From contig CM065803.1 of the NCBI GenBank assembly GCA_033398695.1, forward strand, positions 42,585,501 through 42,649,500: DNA of 64,000 nt. The letters run 5' to 3'. Below the pieces are notes generated by a model, which worked only from the letters and a program-made list of their open reading frames with translations, had not been told where the DNA came from and did no database searches. The translations under genes and the position numbers were made by a program. Of the stretch, positions 12,208 through 24,214 are shown in pieces (within the stretch, counting starts at the first letter, position 1; each line of letters begins with the position of its first letter). This stretch comes from Orobanche coerulescens (Eukaryota; Streptophyta; Magnoliopsida; Lamiales; Orobanchaceae).

Positions 12208-15200
12208 TTAAGAATAAAAAAGCTCAGGGTTCCTTGAACGCATATCCTCCTCCAACTCCCACGTTGCCTTTTCTACTCCGTGCCTCGACCATTGCACTTT
12301 AACCAAAGGAATGGTTTTGTGCCTTAATTGTTTGTCTCGACGCTACAAAATTCTAACGGGCCTCTCCTCGAACGTAACGTCCATCTCGATCTCCACGTCC
12401 CCAAAATCAATAACATGGGATGGGTCCGGAACATACTTTTTCAACTCGGAGATGTGAAACACACTATGCACATGACTCAACGACGGAGGTAATGCCAAAC
12501 GGTACGCTAACTCGTCAACTCTCTCCAATATCTCGAAAGGACCAATATACCTCGGGCTGAGCTTCCCCTTTTTCCCAAAACGGAAAACTTCTTTCGACGG
12601 AGACACTATCAACAGAACATGATCTCCCACTTCAAACTCCAAAGGTCGACGCCTAACGTCCGCATAAGACTTTTGTCGACTCTGAGCTGCTAACATTCTC
12701 TTTCTAATCAGCTTAACTTTCTCCCTCATCTCTAACACAAGATCCGGCTCGGTGCCAACTAAATCGGACAGTTCATCCCAACATATCAGCGATTAGCAAC
12801 GTCGTCCATAAAGCGCCTCATACGGTGCCATCTTAATCGACGCGTGCCAGCTATTATTATACGTAAACTCAATCAAGGCCAGATGCTCCTCCCAGTTACT
12901 ACTCCAGTCTAATACACACGCGCGCAACAAATCCTCGAACGTCTGAAATGTACGCTCGGACTGTCCGTCGGTCTGACGGTGGAAAGATGTACTCAAACGC
13001 AAACGTGTCCCCAATGCCTTATGTACCGCCTGCCAGAAATGCGATCCAAATCGGCCATCTCTATCTGAAATAATAGTCTTCGGCGTACCATGAAGTCTCA
13101 CTATCTGCGCGATAAAAATACGAGCCAATTTTTCTGGACCCCAAGTATCCTTGATGCCCAGAAAATGTGCCAACTTAGTCACTCGGTCTACGATCACCCA
13201 CACTATATTCATTTCGGTGTTTGTCCTCGGAAAGTTCGTGACAAAATCCATGGAGATATCTTCCCACTTCCATTCCGAGACGGGAAGTGATTTCAATAAT
13301 CCGGCTGGCCTCTGATGCTCGATTTTGACTTGTTAACAAGTCAAACACTTAGCCACAAAATCGACTACCTCATTCTTCATGTCATTCCACCATAAATTCT
13401 TCCTCAAACCTTTATACATTTTACTCGAGCCCAGATGGACCGAGTAAGGTGGCGCGTCAGCCTCTCTCATAATATTCTGCCTAAATTCCAAGTCGTTTGG
13501 AACACAAAGCCGACTTCGGAATCTCAACACACCATCCTTATGTATCACGAATCCCGGGGATTTCCCCTTCCCTACATTCTCTCGAAGCTGAATAAACATC
13601 GGGTCTTCCAATTGTCCCGATTTAATGTCATCGACTAGAGACGAAGAAATCTCAAGAATACGCAACTGCCCGGAACTCTCTGGTAGTAAAATCTCAACGC
13701 TCAACCTCATCAACTCTCGCTGAAGTCCTGGCTGGGCCGTAAGTAACTCAAGCGCCCGAAGCGACGCTGATTTCCGGCTCAAGGCATCTGCCACCACATT
13801 TGCCTTGCCCGGATGGTAAAGGATCTCGAGGTCGTAATCCTTAATCAACTCCAACCATCTCCGCTGTCTCATGTTAAGCTCTTTCTACGTAAAAATGTAC
13901 TTCAGGCTCTTGTGATCGGTGAAAATCTGACACGACGAGCCATACAAGTAGTGACGACAGGTCTTCAACGCAAACACAACCGCGGCCAACTCACGATCGT
14001 GCGTAGGGTAATTCAACTCGTACGGTTTCAACTGACGGGAAGCATAGGCAATTGTCTTCCCGTGCTGCATAAGTACACATCCGAGCCCTTGGCCCAAAGC
14101 ATCACTAAAAACTGAGAAACCTTCACTACCACTCGGTAGAGCCAAAACGGAAGCGGTCGTCAACCGTTTCTTCAATTCCTCGAAACTTTTCTATCTCTCG
14201 TCAGTCCACACAAACTTCTCTGACTTTTGTAACAACTGAGTCAGCGGTCGAGTGAGCTTAGAAAACCCCTCGACAAATCTACGATAATACCCGGCCAAAC
14301 CCAGAAAACTACGAACCTCTTTCACATTTTTGGGCGGCGCCCAATCCAACACGGCCTCTATCTTATGTGGGAACACACGAACACCCTCATCCGAGATCAC
14401 GTGGCCGAGAAACATAACCTCCCGCAACCAAAACTCACAATTTGAGAACTTTGCAAAGAGATGCTGAGTTCTCAAGATTCCAAACACGATATGTAAATGG
14501 CGTGCATGCTCCTCCTCACTCCTCGAGTAAATCAAGATATCATCAATAAAGACAACTACACACTTATCGAGGTACTCAATAAAGACTTTGTTCATAAGCT
14601 GCATGAACACGGCTGGTGCATTGGTTAGCCCAAAAGACATAACCACAAACTCGTAGTGGCCATATCTCGCCCGAAAGGCCGTCTTCGGAATGTCGGAATC
14701 CTTCACTCGGAGCTGATAATACCCCGATCTCAAATCAATCTTCAAAAACACGGTTGCCCCTTGCAGTTGGTCAAACAAGTCATCAATCCTCGGGAGCGGA
14801 TACTTGTTTTTAATAGTCAATTTGTTCAACTCTCGATAGTCGATACACAGACGAAGTGACCCATCCTTCTTCTTCACAAACAAGACCGGTGTACCCCAAG
14901 GTGAAGTGCTCGGTCGAATATAACCCATATCTAGCAGCTCTCCCAACTGTTTCTTCAACTCAAGCATCTCGGCAGGCGCCATACGGTATGGCATCTTAGA
15001 AATTGGTGCTGCACCCGGCTCTAACTCAGTAAACCCAACCTCTCGGTCCGGCGGCAAACCTGACAACTCGTCTGGAAAGACGTCAGGATACTTACACATT
15101 ACTGGAATAGAAGAGAGCTCGACTCCCCCTTATTCCGATCTCAAAGCATAACACCAATAACCCATGCAACCTCCTCGAAGAAGTCTCACCACTTTCAAAG

Positions 15201-16830
15201 CGCTGATTAGAAATCTCTGGCTACTCCGCTTACGCCCCACAAAATAATGCTCGGTACCGTCGGAGGCTAACATCGAAACGGTTCTCGTTCTATAATTCAT
15301 GATCGCCCCATGACGGTCCAGCCAATCCTCACCAAGAATCAGATCCTCATCTCTAATATCTACCGCAATCAGATTAGAAGGCCAATCCCTCCCCGCGATA
15401 CTCACCGGAAAATCTCTAATCTCACGATCCCCCAAGATGCTATCCCCACTAGACAGTTTAACAACAAAAGGTTCACACACAACTAGGAAATCAACATGAA
15501 GACGACGCACACAATCCATAGATATGAAAGAATGCGTAGCACTGGAATCGAATAACACAGAAACAGGATGGTCAAGGATGTGAACGGTACCTGTAGCCAC
15601 CGTCGCGTCGGGATCTCCAGCTCGTTTCATCTCATATACACGGGACGTAACAGACCCCGCACTAGAAGCTTTCCCTATAGAAGGCTGCCCACATCCTCGA
15701 CCTCTACCAAAACTCTGCTGGGGCTGAGAAACTGTCGGTGCTTGATTCACGCTCGGTTCCCCCGCAGCTGGGGCTGACACCTGAGTAACTGGTGCCCGAA
15801 CCGCATCTGTACAAAACTTAGCACGATGACCCATCCGACCGCAAACAAGACACTGAATCGGAGGCCTGTCACACTCACTCATCATGTGGCCCGGACGACC
15901 ACAGTTAAAGCAGGTAGGACCCCGAACGGAACCAGTAGGAGCAGACTTAGAACCGCTTCCTCGCCCAAATGACGGGGATTGATTCCCGAAGACTCGTGAA
16001 CCAGACTGAGCCTTCGGATACCCGCCAGATTTGCCTCCCGAAAACTAACCGGAGGTCTTCTGTTTCTTTCCCTCGGTTGCCGTCTCTGTCGTAGAAAACG
16101 ACATATCATAAGCCATTGCTTTGTTTTGATACTCTTTCAGAATTGTACATCCGAGACCAGACATGTAGTGACGAACTCTCGGCTTCATCTGCATGTCAAA
16201 GTGGCGGATCTTGTCTAACTCGTCTCGGACCTGGTTTCTCACATAATGTAGTTGTTGGTTGTATTCCTTGATTGCCTGCGAAATCGGAACATCCTGGGGC
16301 ATAGCCTCAAAGAAGGCTCAGATCCTCCCTTCTTTAACTGGCCACAGACAAAATTCGTCCTCCATCAGCTCTCGGAACTCTGCCCATGTGGCTGCCCGAT
16401 AACACGGTTTCACCGCTTGCCACCACGTTGCTGCCTCCTTGGCGAGGAAGTACTGAGCGATGGGTACCTTCCTCTCCTCAGAGCAGTTAGCTGCCTCGAA
16501 CACTTTCTCCATCTCAAATAACCAATTCTCCCAACCGGAAGGGTCGGAAGCACCATCAAACTGCGGAGGACGCATACGAATCACGTCCTGAAGTAGCTTA
16601 TCATTGCCGGATCTAGTAGGCGGAACCGGGTTAGCATTTGCTTTGCCGACTAAGACCGCCTGAGTTAGTAGCGTCATGTGGTTCGCTACTTGCTGTAAAA
16701 TATTAGCCACCCCGATGATCTCATGAGCATTGTCGGAGCTAGAAGACTGATCCTGCTGGCCTCCGGAACTAGGTGGAACACTGTTCGACAAGGAAGGCAT
16801 CGCCGAATCAATTCCCGAGTTATCGGACAT
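12208..16830 (-). pseudogene. gag-pol: Element A gag-pol, one frame with about eight nonsense codons
   Basis: One uninterrupted minus-strand frame of about 1,541 codons runs from MSDNSG at 16830 to the stop at 12208-12210. In order it holds the gag capsid (FDGASDPSGWENWLFEM), two CCHC knuckles (CFNCGRPGHMMSEC, CLVCGRMGHRAKFC), a retropepsin (FDSSATHSF instead of DSGA), RT ([12 protein letters not shown] intact), RNase H, and integrase. The integrase has a zinc-binding domain and a DDE set in ISMDF, IISDRDG and DGQSERT. A chromodomain closes it (VQWSRHGVEKATWELE). It is broken by stops near 16316, 16043, 15128, 14189, 13883, 13331, 12791 and 12341, yet no frameshift is needed. A Gly/Arg-rich run precedes MSDNSG in frame, so the true start could be a little upstream, after a possible splice acceptor near 16912. 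The polyprotein would be non-functional. The DSS change also removes the standard protease Gly. Confidence 0.93.
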
Positions 16831-17108
16831 GGCCGCCCCACCGGCTGCACCACGTCCCCTACCGCGTCCGCGACCGCATCCGCATCCTCTACCAGTAGGA
16901 ATTCTGAAGAAGTAACAGGTGAGTACAATTCAAACGCAAAAATGCAACAAGATATCAAGAAAGGAACAGAACCGAACAACATAATAAGTCAAGTTAGGAA
17001 AAACTTACGAGCACCGGCGTACTGAGATGATGGCGTAGCAGTGATACTGTTCAAAAACGACACTCAACTAGACCCAAATAACCGACAACCTAGGTATCCA
17101 TAAACCTA

Positions 17109-17121
17109 GGCTCTGATACCA
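17109..17121 (-). other. Element A primer-binding site (initiator Met tRNA)
   Basis: The minus strand reads TGGTATCAGAGCC, complementary to the 3' end of plant initiator tRNA-Met, five bases inside the 5' LTR. This is the usual primer of plant chromoviruses and fixes the element's orientation. Confidence 0.92.
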
Positions 17122-17126
17122 TATTC

Positions 17127-18991
17127 TGTAACACCTCCAAGATGATCAGGGCATATTACAGCGCCATGGACCCCACAGTGTGGAATCCACCAGGCTAACG
17201 TACCAAATGACATTCGACAAAAGACATACAATCATCAACAAAACGACAATTTCACAATCCACGACATCCAAACCAAAGACAGAAATTTGACAATTCAGTC
17301 TGACATTAAATCCATTCCCCAAAACAGGTACACAACAATAATAAATTTAACAAAGAGTACTCGAGTACTTAAATAAATGACAACATAAATAAATCCCAAA
17401 CAAGACACCAACAGACAACCACTGAACAGGATCATGCTTGCCCATCATCTTCGTACGGCTCGCATGCTCGTTTGCTTCCATGACCTGTACCTGAATTACA
17501 AAACTATTTCCCCCATTTAAGGGGCTAGCGACAACTGCTAGTGCAAGTACAATCCATTTGAACTACAGTTCTAATCAGATGAAAATATCATCATTTTAGA
17601 AATCATTTATATTCCGGAATATTTATGGTGCACAAGCACAAAACACATTTCTCCAACAAAACAATTCAAACTTAACCGTTGGTACGAGACTCACGGCCAC
17701 CGTACCCTGCAGAGCCTCATCGGACATCCCTGGGTCGTTAACCATAGTTCGTGATACGCACACTCATGGCAATACGTATCCCTAGAGGCCCCGTCGAATC
17801 GTCCCTAGGTGAACATACACATATCCATCCATACAAGAATGCGTAAACAAATGTAAAGTACTTGCCTTTGAGACATTCTTGAAGAAACGGGAAAGAACGA
17901 CAACTACGAATGATCCGAAGGAAAAACGGCCGCTCCTAAACGAAGGATTAACATAACTCAGTCCGATACGATAACATTAATCGAATAGAAAACGCCCACA
18001 ACCCCGATTACAAGCTATGACACAATAGGATCAATTGATACGGGCGAGGGTTTACGCAAAACCTCCCCGAATCGACAATTCACGGATTAAACTCGATAAA
18101 ATCGGATTGGGAGTCACCCAATAACAACAATCGATGAGAAATATCACAACATACTTGAACAATTCGAGTCCAACAAGCAAAACCCGGAAAACCCCCCCAA
18201 AATTGATAAGTTAGGGTTCTGGACGAAAATACCTCGGATTCGGACGGAAGAAGATGATTACGTTGATGATGATGTGATAGCACGACCCTACGGTAATGGG
18301 AAATGAAGAACACACGAATCGAAGGTGGAAGAAATCGCCTCCTGGTGTCTCCCGATGGAGAAAACGAAAGAAGAGATGAGAAAATGAGTTGTTGAACTCT
18401 GCCCCTGTTCTTAAAACAGCGGGCTGTTACGGCCGTAACAAATGATGCATTATGGCCGTAACAATGGACATATTACGGCCGTAACAGATGGGGTGTTACG
18501 GCCGTAACCTATTTGGGACGCGATTACGGCGACATTGTCCAAACTATTCCGGATGACTCCGAAACCCGGACCTGCTATCAAACCAAAAATATGGTTACGA
18601 AGTACATTCGATGACGAACCTAAGCGTTACAAGAAAATACAATTCCGACTACTCGGGAATCCGAAATACGACAACGAAGATGAAATTCCCTAACTTATAG
18701 GAAATTACAAAAATGGTCCAAGTGTCCGAAGATCAACGAACAACTCAACCATACGAACTCATGAAAACCAAGAAACAACGAAAACGAACAAGTTTCACGA
18801 GAATCGAGCGCACATACGGTAAACACAACATAAAATGGAATTACGTAAAAACACCTCCGAAACTCGTCCAAATGGAAAAACTCCAAGAATAAAGTAGGTT
18901 CAAAATGTCGAAACGGTTACAAGCGAGTCGATAAAAATAGACATACACCAAAAATGAAAACTGCTAAAAATGGAAAGGTACAGATATTACA
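17127..18991 (-). repeat. Element A 5' LTR
   Basis: It matches 10288-12172 with scattered substitutions and a small deletion near 17836 relative to the other copy. It ends gatattaca at 18991 in plus orientation. The palindrome cluster at 18424-18510 lies in the U3 part. Confidence 0.93.
18424..18510. promoter_or_regulatory. U3 palindrome cluster GTTACGGCCGTAAC, four copies
   Basis: Four TTACGGCCGTAA palindromes, one with a G-to-A change in its core (tatggccgtaac), lie here against three in the partner LTR. The sequence just beyond (acctatttgggacgcgatt) does not match the partner's (acaccctgctggacagcag). The cluster has therefore changed copy number or been replaced since insertion. Confidence 0.6.
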
Positions 18992-19593
18992 CATGGAAGC
19001 AAAGAGGAGTTAAAAGCAAAAGGGCAAGGTGCAAGGCAAAGTCTTTGTGAGATTAGTTCTTTGAGTGTTTTTCACGTTGTTTGAATGTTCTTCATATTTT
19101 GTTCAAATATTATTCATTTTCTTGAGGGCTCTTCATATTGTTTGAGTGTTCTTCATATTTTCTTCAAGTGTTCTTCATTTTCCTGAGTGATCTTTATTTT
19201 GTTTGAATGTTTCGAAGTCGTATGAGGGTAGTTTTTGATTTGCCAAATTATGTGTTTGTTTTCTATTGCTCTTAAGCAAATAGGAGGTCGATTTATCTTG
19301 TTTAACCCCGTTGAGTCTTTATATTGTAAGAGACCGACTGTCTGGTATGGATACTTCCATGTAGATAGTATATCCTCGTTGTGTTCGGCAGACCCATAAG
19401 ATGTGTTTCTGTTATCTTTTTGCTGACTTATTTTGTACGATTGGTTTGCTGACCATTTTTAATTATGATGATTTTAAATAATGATATGTCTGGATGGTCA
19501 TCCAAGTACTTTTGTCAATATCTTTCGACTGACACCATCCGCCCCTCCCCTTATTTTACCTTTAGGTAACCCGTCAGTAGAACATCTAGTCAT
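18992..19593 (+). other. Tat element non-coding region upstream of antisense ORF
   Basis: No gene is seen. A degenerate repeat of about 25 bp built on tgttcttcatattttgtt occurs four or five times between 19060 and 19205. The stretch lies between the LTR of element A and the ATG of the plus-strand ORF, so it would be the promoter or leader of that ORF. No LTR of the Tat element is recognised here. Confidence 0.4.
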
Positions 19594-21566
19594 AATGTCT
19601 TCCTCCAACAGAAGTGAGTCTAGTAGGTCGACTAGTGACAGGGTCGGGAGTTCAATGTTGGAGACAGTCAAGGTGATGTGTTAACTGACGTACCGTGTTA
19701 CGATTTGAAAGTCAGGAAGGATAAGGTAGTTATATCTATACCTCCGATGTCGGCGTAGACTGCGTTGGGCGGTTAGAGGTAGTCTTTCTAAAAATTGCTC
19801 TAGGGGAGGAACCCAAAGTTCGAGATCACCTTAGAGCATCTCAAAAGGTCTCGCCAGAGCTATAATATCACAATGCATGTCTGTCTGGTTGCTCCTTCTT
19901 ACCTAGAGACAGCTGATTGGATTTATCCAGGTTGGTTGGTGATGTACGAGCTTTCGTTTGTGCTGGGTGCTCGATTTCTGCTTCTCCGGCTGATGTTAGT
20001 AGCCTGTAAGTTCCATATCATCGCGCCAAGTTAGTTGGTGCGAATGTCTAGTGTGTTTTGATGGCCATCCAGGCGTTCACTGAGGCGAGGGAAGTTAGCT
20101 TTTCTTATGAGGACGTCCTCATTGCCTACGGTCTTAAGGCGCATAAGAGCTACTACGGCCGATACTAGTTTTTGAGTTGTTCAAATATACATTAGATCCT
20201 TGGCCTTAAGGATTGATATAATCGGTGGAAGGAATGTTACTTTCTTGTTCCTTTTGATGTGTTGGGAGTGCCGACTGATCACGGCATTCCGCAAGCATGG
20301 TTCGTTGCCCATGAGTGACTGTATTTGATTGGTTAGAATGTTTAGTTTCCTTATGTGCTTCTGATTTGTCTGATTGATTCATCCCTTTATTCTTTTACAG
20401 AGTGCTTAAAGATAAGAAATCTTATACTTTACAAGTCTACTCAGGAGAAGATTGCCTGGTTCTTTAGATTCTCTGAAGAGGATCGCGACTATCGCAACAT
20501 TCTATCTGTGCAGAGTGTCTCGACTAGTTCTTTTCTTACAGGTATTATTGGTCAACAAGTTTGTGTAGTTACTTTAGTTGATTTGGATACATCTAGGCTA
20601 ACATGTTGTAATTGTATTATTAATAGGTGAGAATATGTCTGACGTTTTTCTTTCTCTACTGGCCGGCAATAAAGCCATGGAACTTTATCGCCAACACCGC
20701 AAGAAAAAGATGGTTGCTGGCATAAGTGATGAAAGCCATAAAGAGGTTGAATAAGTTATTACTCTTCCTAATCCTCTCCCAGCTCGCTTGCTGAAGAAAA
20801 AGAAGCGTGATGGTGCGCTGATCTGACGGACTTGTCCGGTTGCATCAATTTGTTATTTCCTTCTTCTGCTGCTGCTCACTTTAAATTTGCTCCTCATGTC
20901 GGGGAGGTTGAAAAGGCTTTATTTGAGGAGGACAATGACCAGCTCGAGGCCATGGGAGATGACTCCTTTGGTACTGCTAGCTTGGAACGTGTCTTCATGG
21001 TAAATGTGTCTATTAGTACAACAACTCTGCCAAAAAATTATCGTGCAACTAATGTCTTGACTTGTTTTTCATATCTTGTAGGTTCTTAAGAAGACTATTT
21101 ATGCGAAGAATAAGATAAAAAAGTTGGGAGAGCAGGTTGTCGGGCTCCGATCTGAGAAAAGTCAGTTGCGCAATGAAGTAAGGGAAATCCGTCCCTTCAT
21201 GAACAAGTCGGACGGGACATTGTCGATTTGAAGGCCAAGCTGTTTGCTGAGGACCAGGACGTTCGGCGTGCTGCTTCCAACTACGCCTCTCATGAAAAGA
21301 GGGTAAAAATGCATGAATATCAGATGACAGACACGTGCCTTAAGCGAAAGTCAGAATCCGTGGCATGTTCGTGGAGGGGTATGAGAGTTGCCCCTCAGGA
21401 ATATGGGATTATTCCAAATATAAAGCTGAATATGAAGAATTTAAGCAAATGTAGACCGAGGACGCCGAGTAGGCCGACCAGGATGGAGACTCCATCTTTC
21501 TGCCTGAAGATTGATCTTCATGTTCCCCTTTGTTGTGTTGTTTGTTGTTTTTACTTCGGATTGTAG
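19594..21566 (+). pseudogene. Tat-lineage antisense extra ORF, Transposase_28-like, with introns
   Basis: From the ATG at 19594 (MSSSNRSESSRSTSDR) a degraded protein can be followed through several frames. Around 19920-20060 it reads GWLVMYELSFVLGARF and FHIIAPS, resembling the plant 'putative gypsy type transposon' family (Pfam Transposase_28). At 20080-20160 it reads SYEDVLIAYGLKAHKS. At 21080-21180 it has a charged, probably coiled-coil stretch (LGEQVVGLRSEKSQLRNEV). Splice-like introns are visible at 20542-20626 and 21000-21081, with another acceptor at 20400. It is on the strand opposite to the Tat pol and just beyond the pol stop, as in Tat elements that carry an antisense extra ORF. 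Frameshifts and stops make it a pseudogene. The family assignment is from pattern memory. Confidence 0.55.
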
Positions 21567-21798
21567 TTTTAATTTCCATGTAGTCTGTATTTTCTCCCAA
21601 TTCAGGTTTAAGCCTATTTGTCAGGTTTAGACTTTGATTGATATTCAGGATGTTGCTTGATGGCTTGTTCTCATACCCGGTTTCGAGGATCAAGCCCAGA
21701 TGTAGTACTGAGAAGGACCTGCATAAAAGTGTCAGACATAATGTGGCTGGAGGACCGGTCCCGTAAGACCCAAAACATATTGAAATCATGAAAAAGTT
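21567..21798. other. Spacer between convergent Tat pol and antisense ORF
   Basis: This is about 230 bp between the end of the plus-strand ORF and the pol stop. Nothing coding is recognised. It would hold the 3' ends of two converging transcripts. Confidence 0.4.
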
Positions 21799-21856
21799 TT
21801 AGGCGTGATACTGTTTCAGATGGTTGGCGTTCCAGATATTGCTTGGAGATTGTAAG
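21799..21856 (-). pseudogene. pol: Tat element integrase extreme C-terminus
   Basis: Minus-strand reading gives WNANHLKQYHA followed by a TAA at 21801-21799, the usual C-terminal end of Tat-lineage Ty3 pol. A one-base shift separates it from the preceding block. The rest of the integrase continues at 31151 because element B is inserted here. Confidence 0.8.
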
Positions 21857-24198
21857 TGTAATACCCGGTTGTAATTCAGTCACTATCATTCAGTAATTTC
21901 ATTCGGTGATTGTCACTCAGTGGATTTTCACTCATTTATAATCATTCATCAATCATATTCATTCACCGTGTTCACCATTCGGAAAAACTTCGAGTTGTGT
22001 ATCGTTATTGTTCATTGTTTCAACTTTCCTCATATGAGTTCGACTTTGTTAGATCACCATTAATTTTTGGTAACTCCAAAAATTCTAAATCTTTGCAATA
22101 TTATAGAGCATCGAGTTAGCTTTCCAATGGTTCAAACGATGAGTCAATCGGAGTCCGGACGAGAGAGTTATGGTCGTTTTAGCTCACCCGCTCATTTTTC
22201 AGATTTTGGCCGATCACGGCCGACCGGACTCGGCCGTGTCGTCCGACACGGCCCGTGCCGTACTCGTCCGGATAATGCCGAAGTGTCTGCCTCAGGCCCG
22301 ACCGTGTCGTCTGGCACGGCCGAGTCGCACCCTTCCGGATAGGCCAGAACCGTCTGACCAGAGGCCCGACCGTGTGCCAGGACACGGTCGAGTCAATACC
22401 GAGCGCCGCGGACGGGTCACTATCGGTAGGCCCCTTTGCGCGCGACCGTGTCATGCGGACACGGTCGAGTCAATGCCGGCCAGCTGCGCGCCGCGACCGT
22501 GTCAGGCGGGCACGGTCGAGTCTGGCTGCCGAGTCAACCCCTATAAATTCATTTTTTGAGCATTTTGAGCTCATTTCTTCCATATTTTTCCATCTTCTTC
22601 ACCTGCAACTGAGAGAGAATAACTTGAGGGAGAGATTTCTTCATCAATTATCATTTGAGTGTGTATTTTCATCACCTTCAATCATTTGGGAAGCTTGGAT
22701 AGTCGTTTTTACGCGTTTTCATCGGATCGAATTGGTTGGATCTTCAAGAGGTAAATTCTTCAACACTTTGGACTTCGATTTTGTGTTGAGATATGATGTT
22801 TTGGACGTTATAATCATGTTATATGAAGGGATATGTGTATGATTATGAGTTTGTATAAGGATTCATTGGATTATTGAGGAATTATTCAAGAACACGTTGA
22901 AAATCGAGTTGGAATTGGGGATTTTCGACTAATTGTTGTTATAATCACATTTTTGGATATTCATAACGGATTATTGATCGTATTGGAGATGTTTTGTTGG
23001 TTTGAAACACTTCTTGGGGAATTTTGATATTGGTATATCGAAGTTTGTTTGTAAACAATCGGAGTTGGATACAACGTGTTTGATTTAATGTCTCTATGGA
23101 CTTGGTTTAGTCGTATCGACGTTTGGAATTCGTTATATTCGTGTATTGATCGGATTGTTGGTAATTGTATTGAATTAAGGTTGTTCGAGCGACCGATATC
23201 TCAATTAGGACGTTGTTCGTGGAAGGATAATTGTCATCGGTATTGTGTAAGTTAATTCTTACTCGGTTAAAAAGGATATCCATACCTTTTGTTGTTGATC
23301 GTTCATAATCATAACTCATTCATCATTGTATTAATCATATTAAAACTTGTTATTGTCAATTAATCACTTCAGTCATAAGGAACGACGGTTCCAATCTTTT
23401 CATTGAGCTATCATTCATTTCATTATTACCCTCATCTCGGTGAGTCACTCTTGACTTTGTCAGATTATTATTTATCCATTGATATTCATTACGGTCATTT
23501 TCGTTCATATGACCTTCTAGGTTCATATTGCGTGGCCGGGTGTGGCTGTGTGGAATTTTTAGTTGGGCACATGATGGTCATGTATTGGGTTCACCGATAC
23601 ATCGGACCGTGCACACAGTAACGCTTACCTCCGTGAGACTAATTAGGTACAAGGACGGGTGTATCCGGTCATTCGTCTTGTACACTTGCACAGAACATTA
23701 CGGGCGTACTATGATACTCCTCTTCAGCGAAATTCATAATTAAGAATATTTCATAACTTCAGTTAATCATGATTGTGTATTTTCAACCCTTGAGGATTGT
23801 TGTTCTTTGTAACTGACCCCGTTTGGGGATTTTGTTTTTCAGGTCATGGCAAGGCAAACGCACGGGAATAGCATGTTGATGTCGAGGAGTCCTAGTAATA
23901 CTAGTAGGGGGCCCCAAATCCTTTCAGTCATTCCTATTGTTGTCATTTATTTTCCGCTGCAGATTTTCATTTGAATACTCCGTTTCATTCAGTGTTGTGT
24001 ATTTTATCTTCATATAAAATACACTAGTATTCGGTATTGTCCTGGTGTGTTGTAACTAAACTCCTCATCGGAGTAATTATCGTTGTAATGTAGTTCGGTA
24101 CTACATTTATCTTGTGTAATTCATTCATTTTCATTTGCACAGTGGGTCCCAGGTTGGGGATCTACCGCCGTAATATCCGCCTAGTTTGGGGTGTTACA
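21857..24198 (+). repeat. Element B 5' LTR
   Basis: It starts TGTAATACCC and ends ggggtgttaca. U3 has cattca-rich sequence, then the inverted-repeat cluster 22200-22525, then TATAAAT at 22542-22548 and a pyrimidine-rich leader. Several plus-strand frames inside it recur at the same places in the 3' LTR and are not genes. Confidence 0.95.
22200..22548 (+). promoter_or_regulatory. U3 inverted-repeat cluster (GACCGTGTC/GACACGGTC) plus TATA
   Basis: Repeated stem-like units such as gaccgtgtc-atgcg-gacacggtc, with 9-bp arms and a 4-6 bp spacer, plus shorter variants (cggccgtgtcgtccgacacggcc), fill about 320 GC-rich bp. They end just before TATAAAT at 22542. The partner cluster at 29165-29485 differs by many substitutions and small indels while the flanks match. 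Confidence 0.65.
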
Positions 24199-24202
24199 GA
24201 GT

Positions 24203-24214
24203 TGGTATCGGAGC
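24203..24214 (+). other. Element B primer-binding site
   Basis: TGGTATCGGAGC lies four bases after the LTR end. It differs from the initiator-Met-tRNA complement TGGTATCAGAGC at one base. The inverted copia element C carries the same variant. Confidence 0.85.

Larger units (their letters stand above)
10288..18991 (-). mobile_element. Element A: full-length Ty3 chromovirus (Tekay-like)
   Basis: The element is 8.7 kb on the minus strand. The two LTRs are 10288-12172 and 17127-18991. The primer site is 17109-17121, the polypurine tract 12173-12184 and the single gag-pol frame 12208-16830. Flanking 5-mers are gatgg (10283-10287) and catgg (18992-18996), a 4/5 match that may be an aged target duplication. 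Domain order PR-RT-RH-INT-chromodomain places it in the chromoviruses. The LTRs differ at many positions by eye, so it looks older than B and F. Confidence 0.93.

Noticed and set aside
17109..17121. tRNA-like sequence
   Set aside because: Only the 12-13 bases of a primer-binding site; no tRNA cloverleaf around it. The same holds at 24203, 33097 and 49442.
22067..22842. Overlapping frames rich in Arg/Pro in the B LTR, repeated at 29028-29799
   Set aside because: Same reason: LTR U3 sequence of biased composition, duplicated because LTRs are duplicated. No start context or conserved protein.
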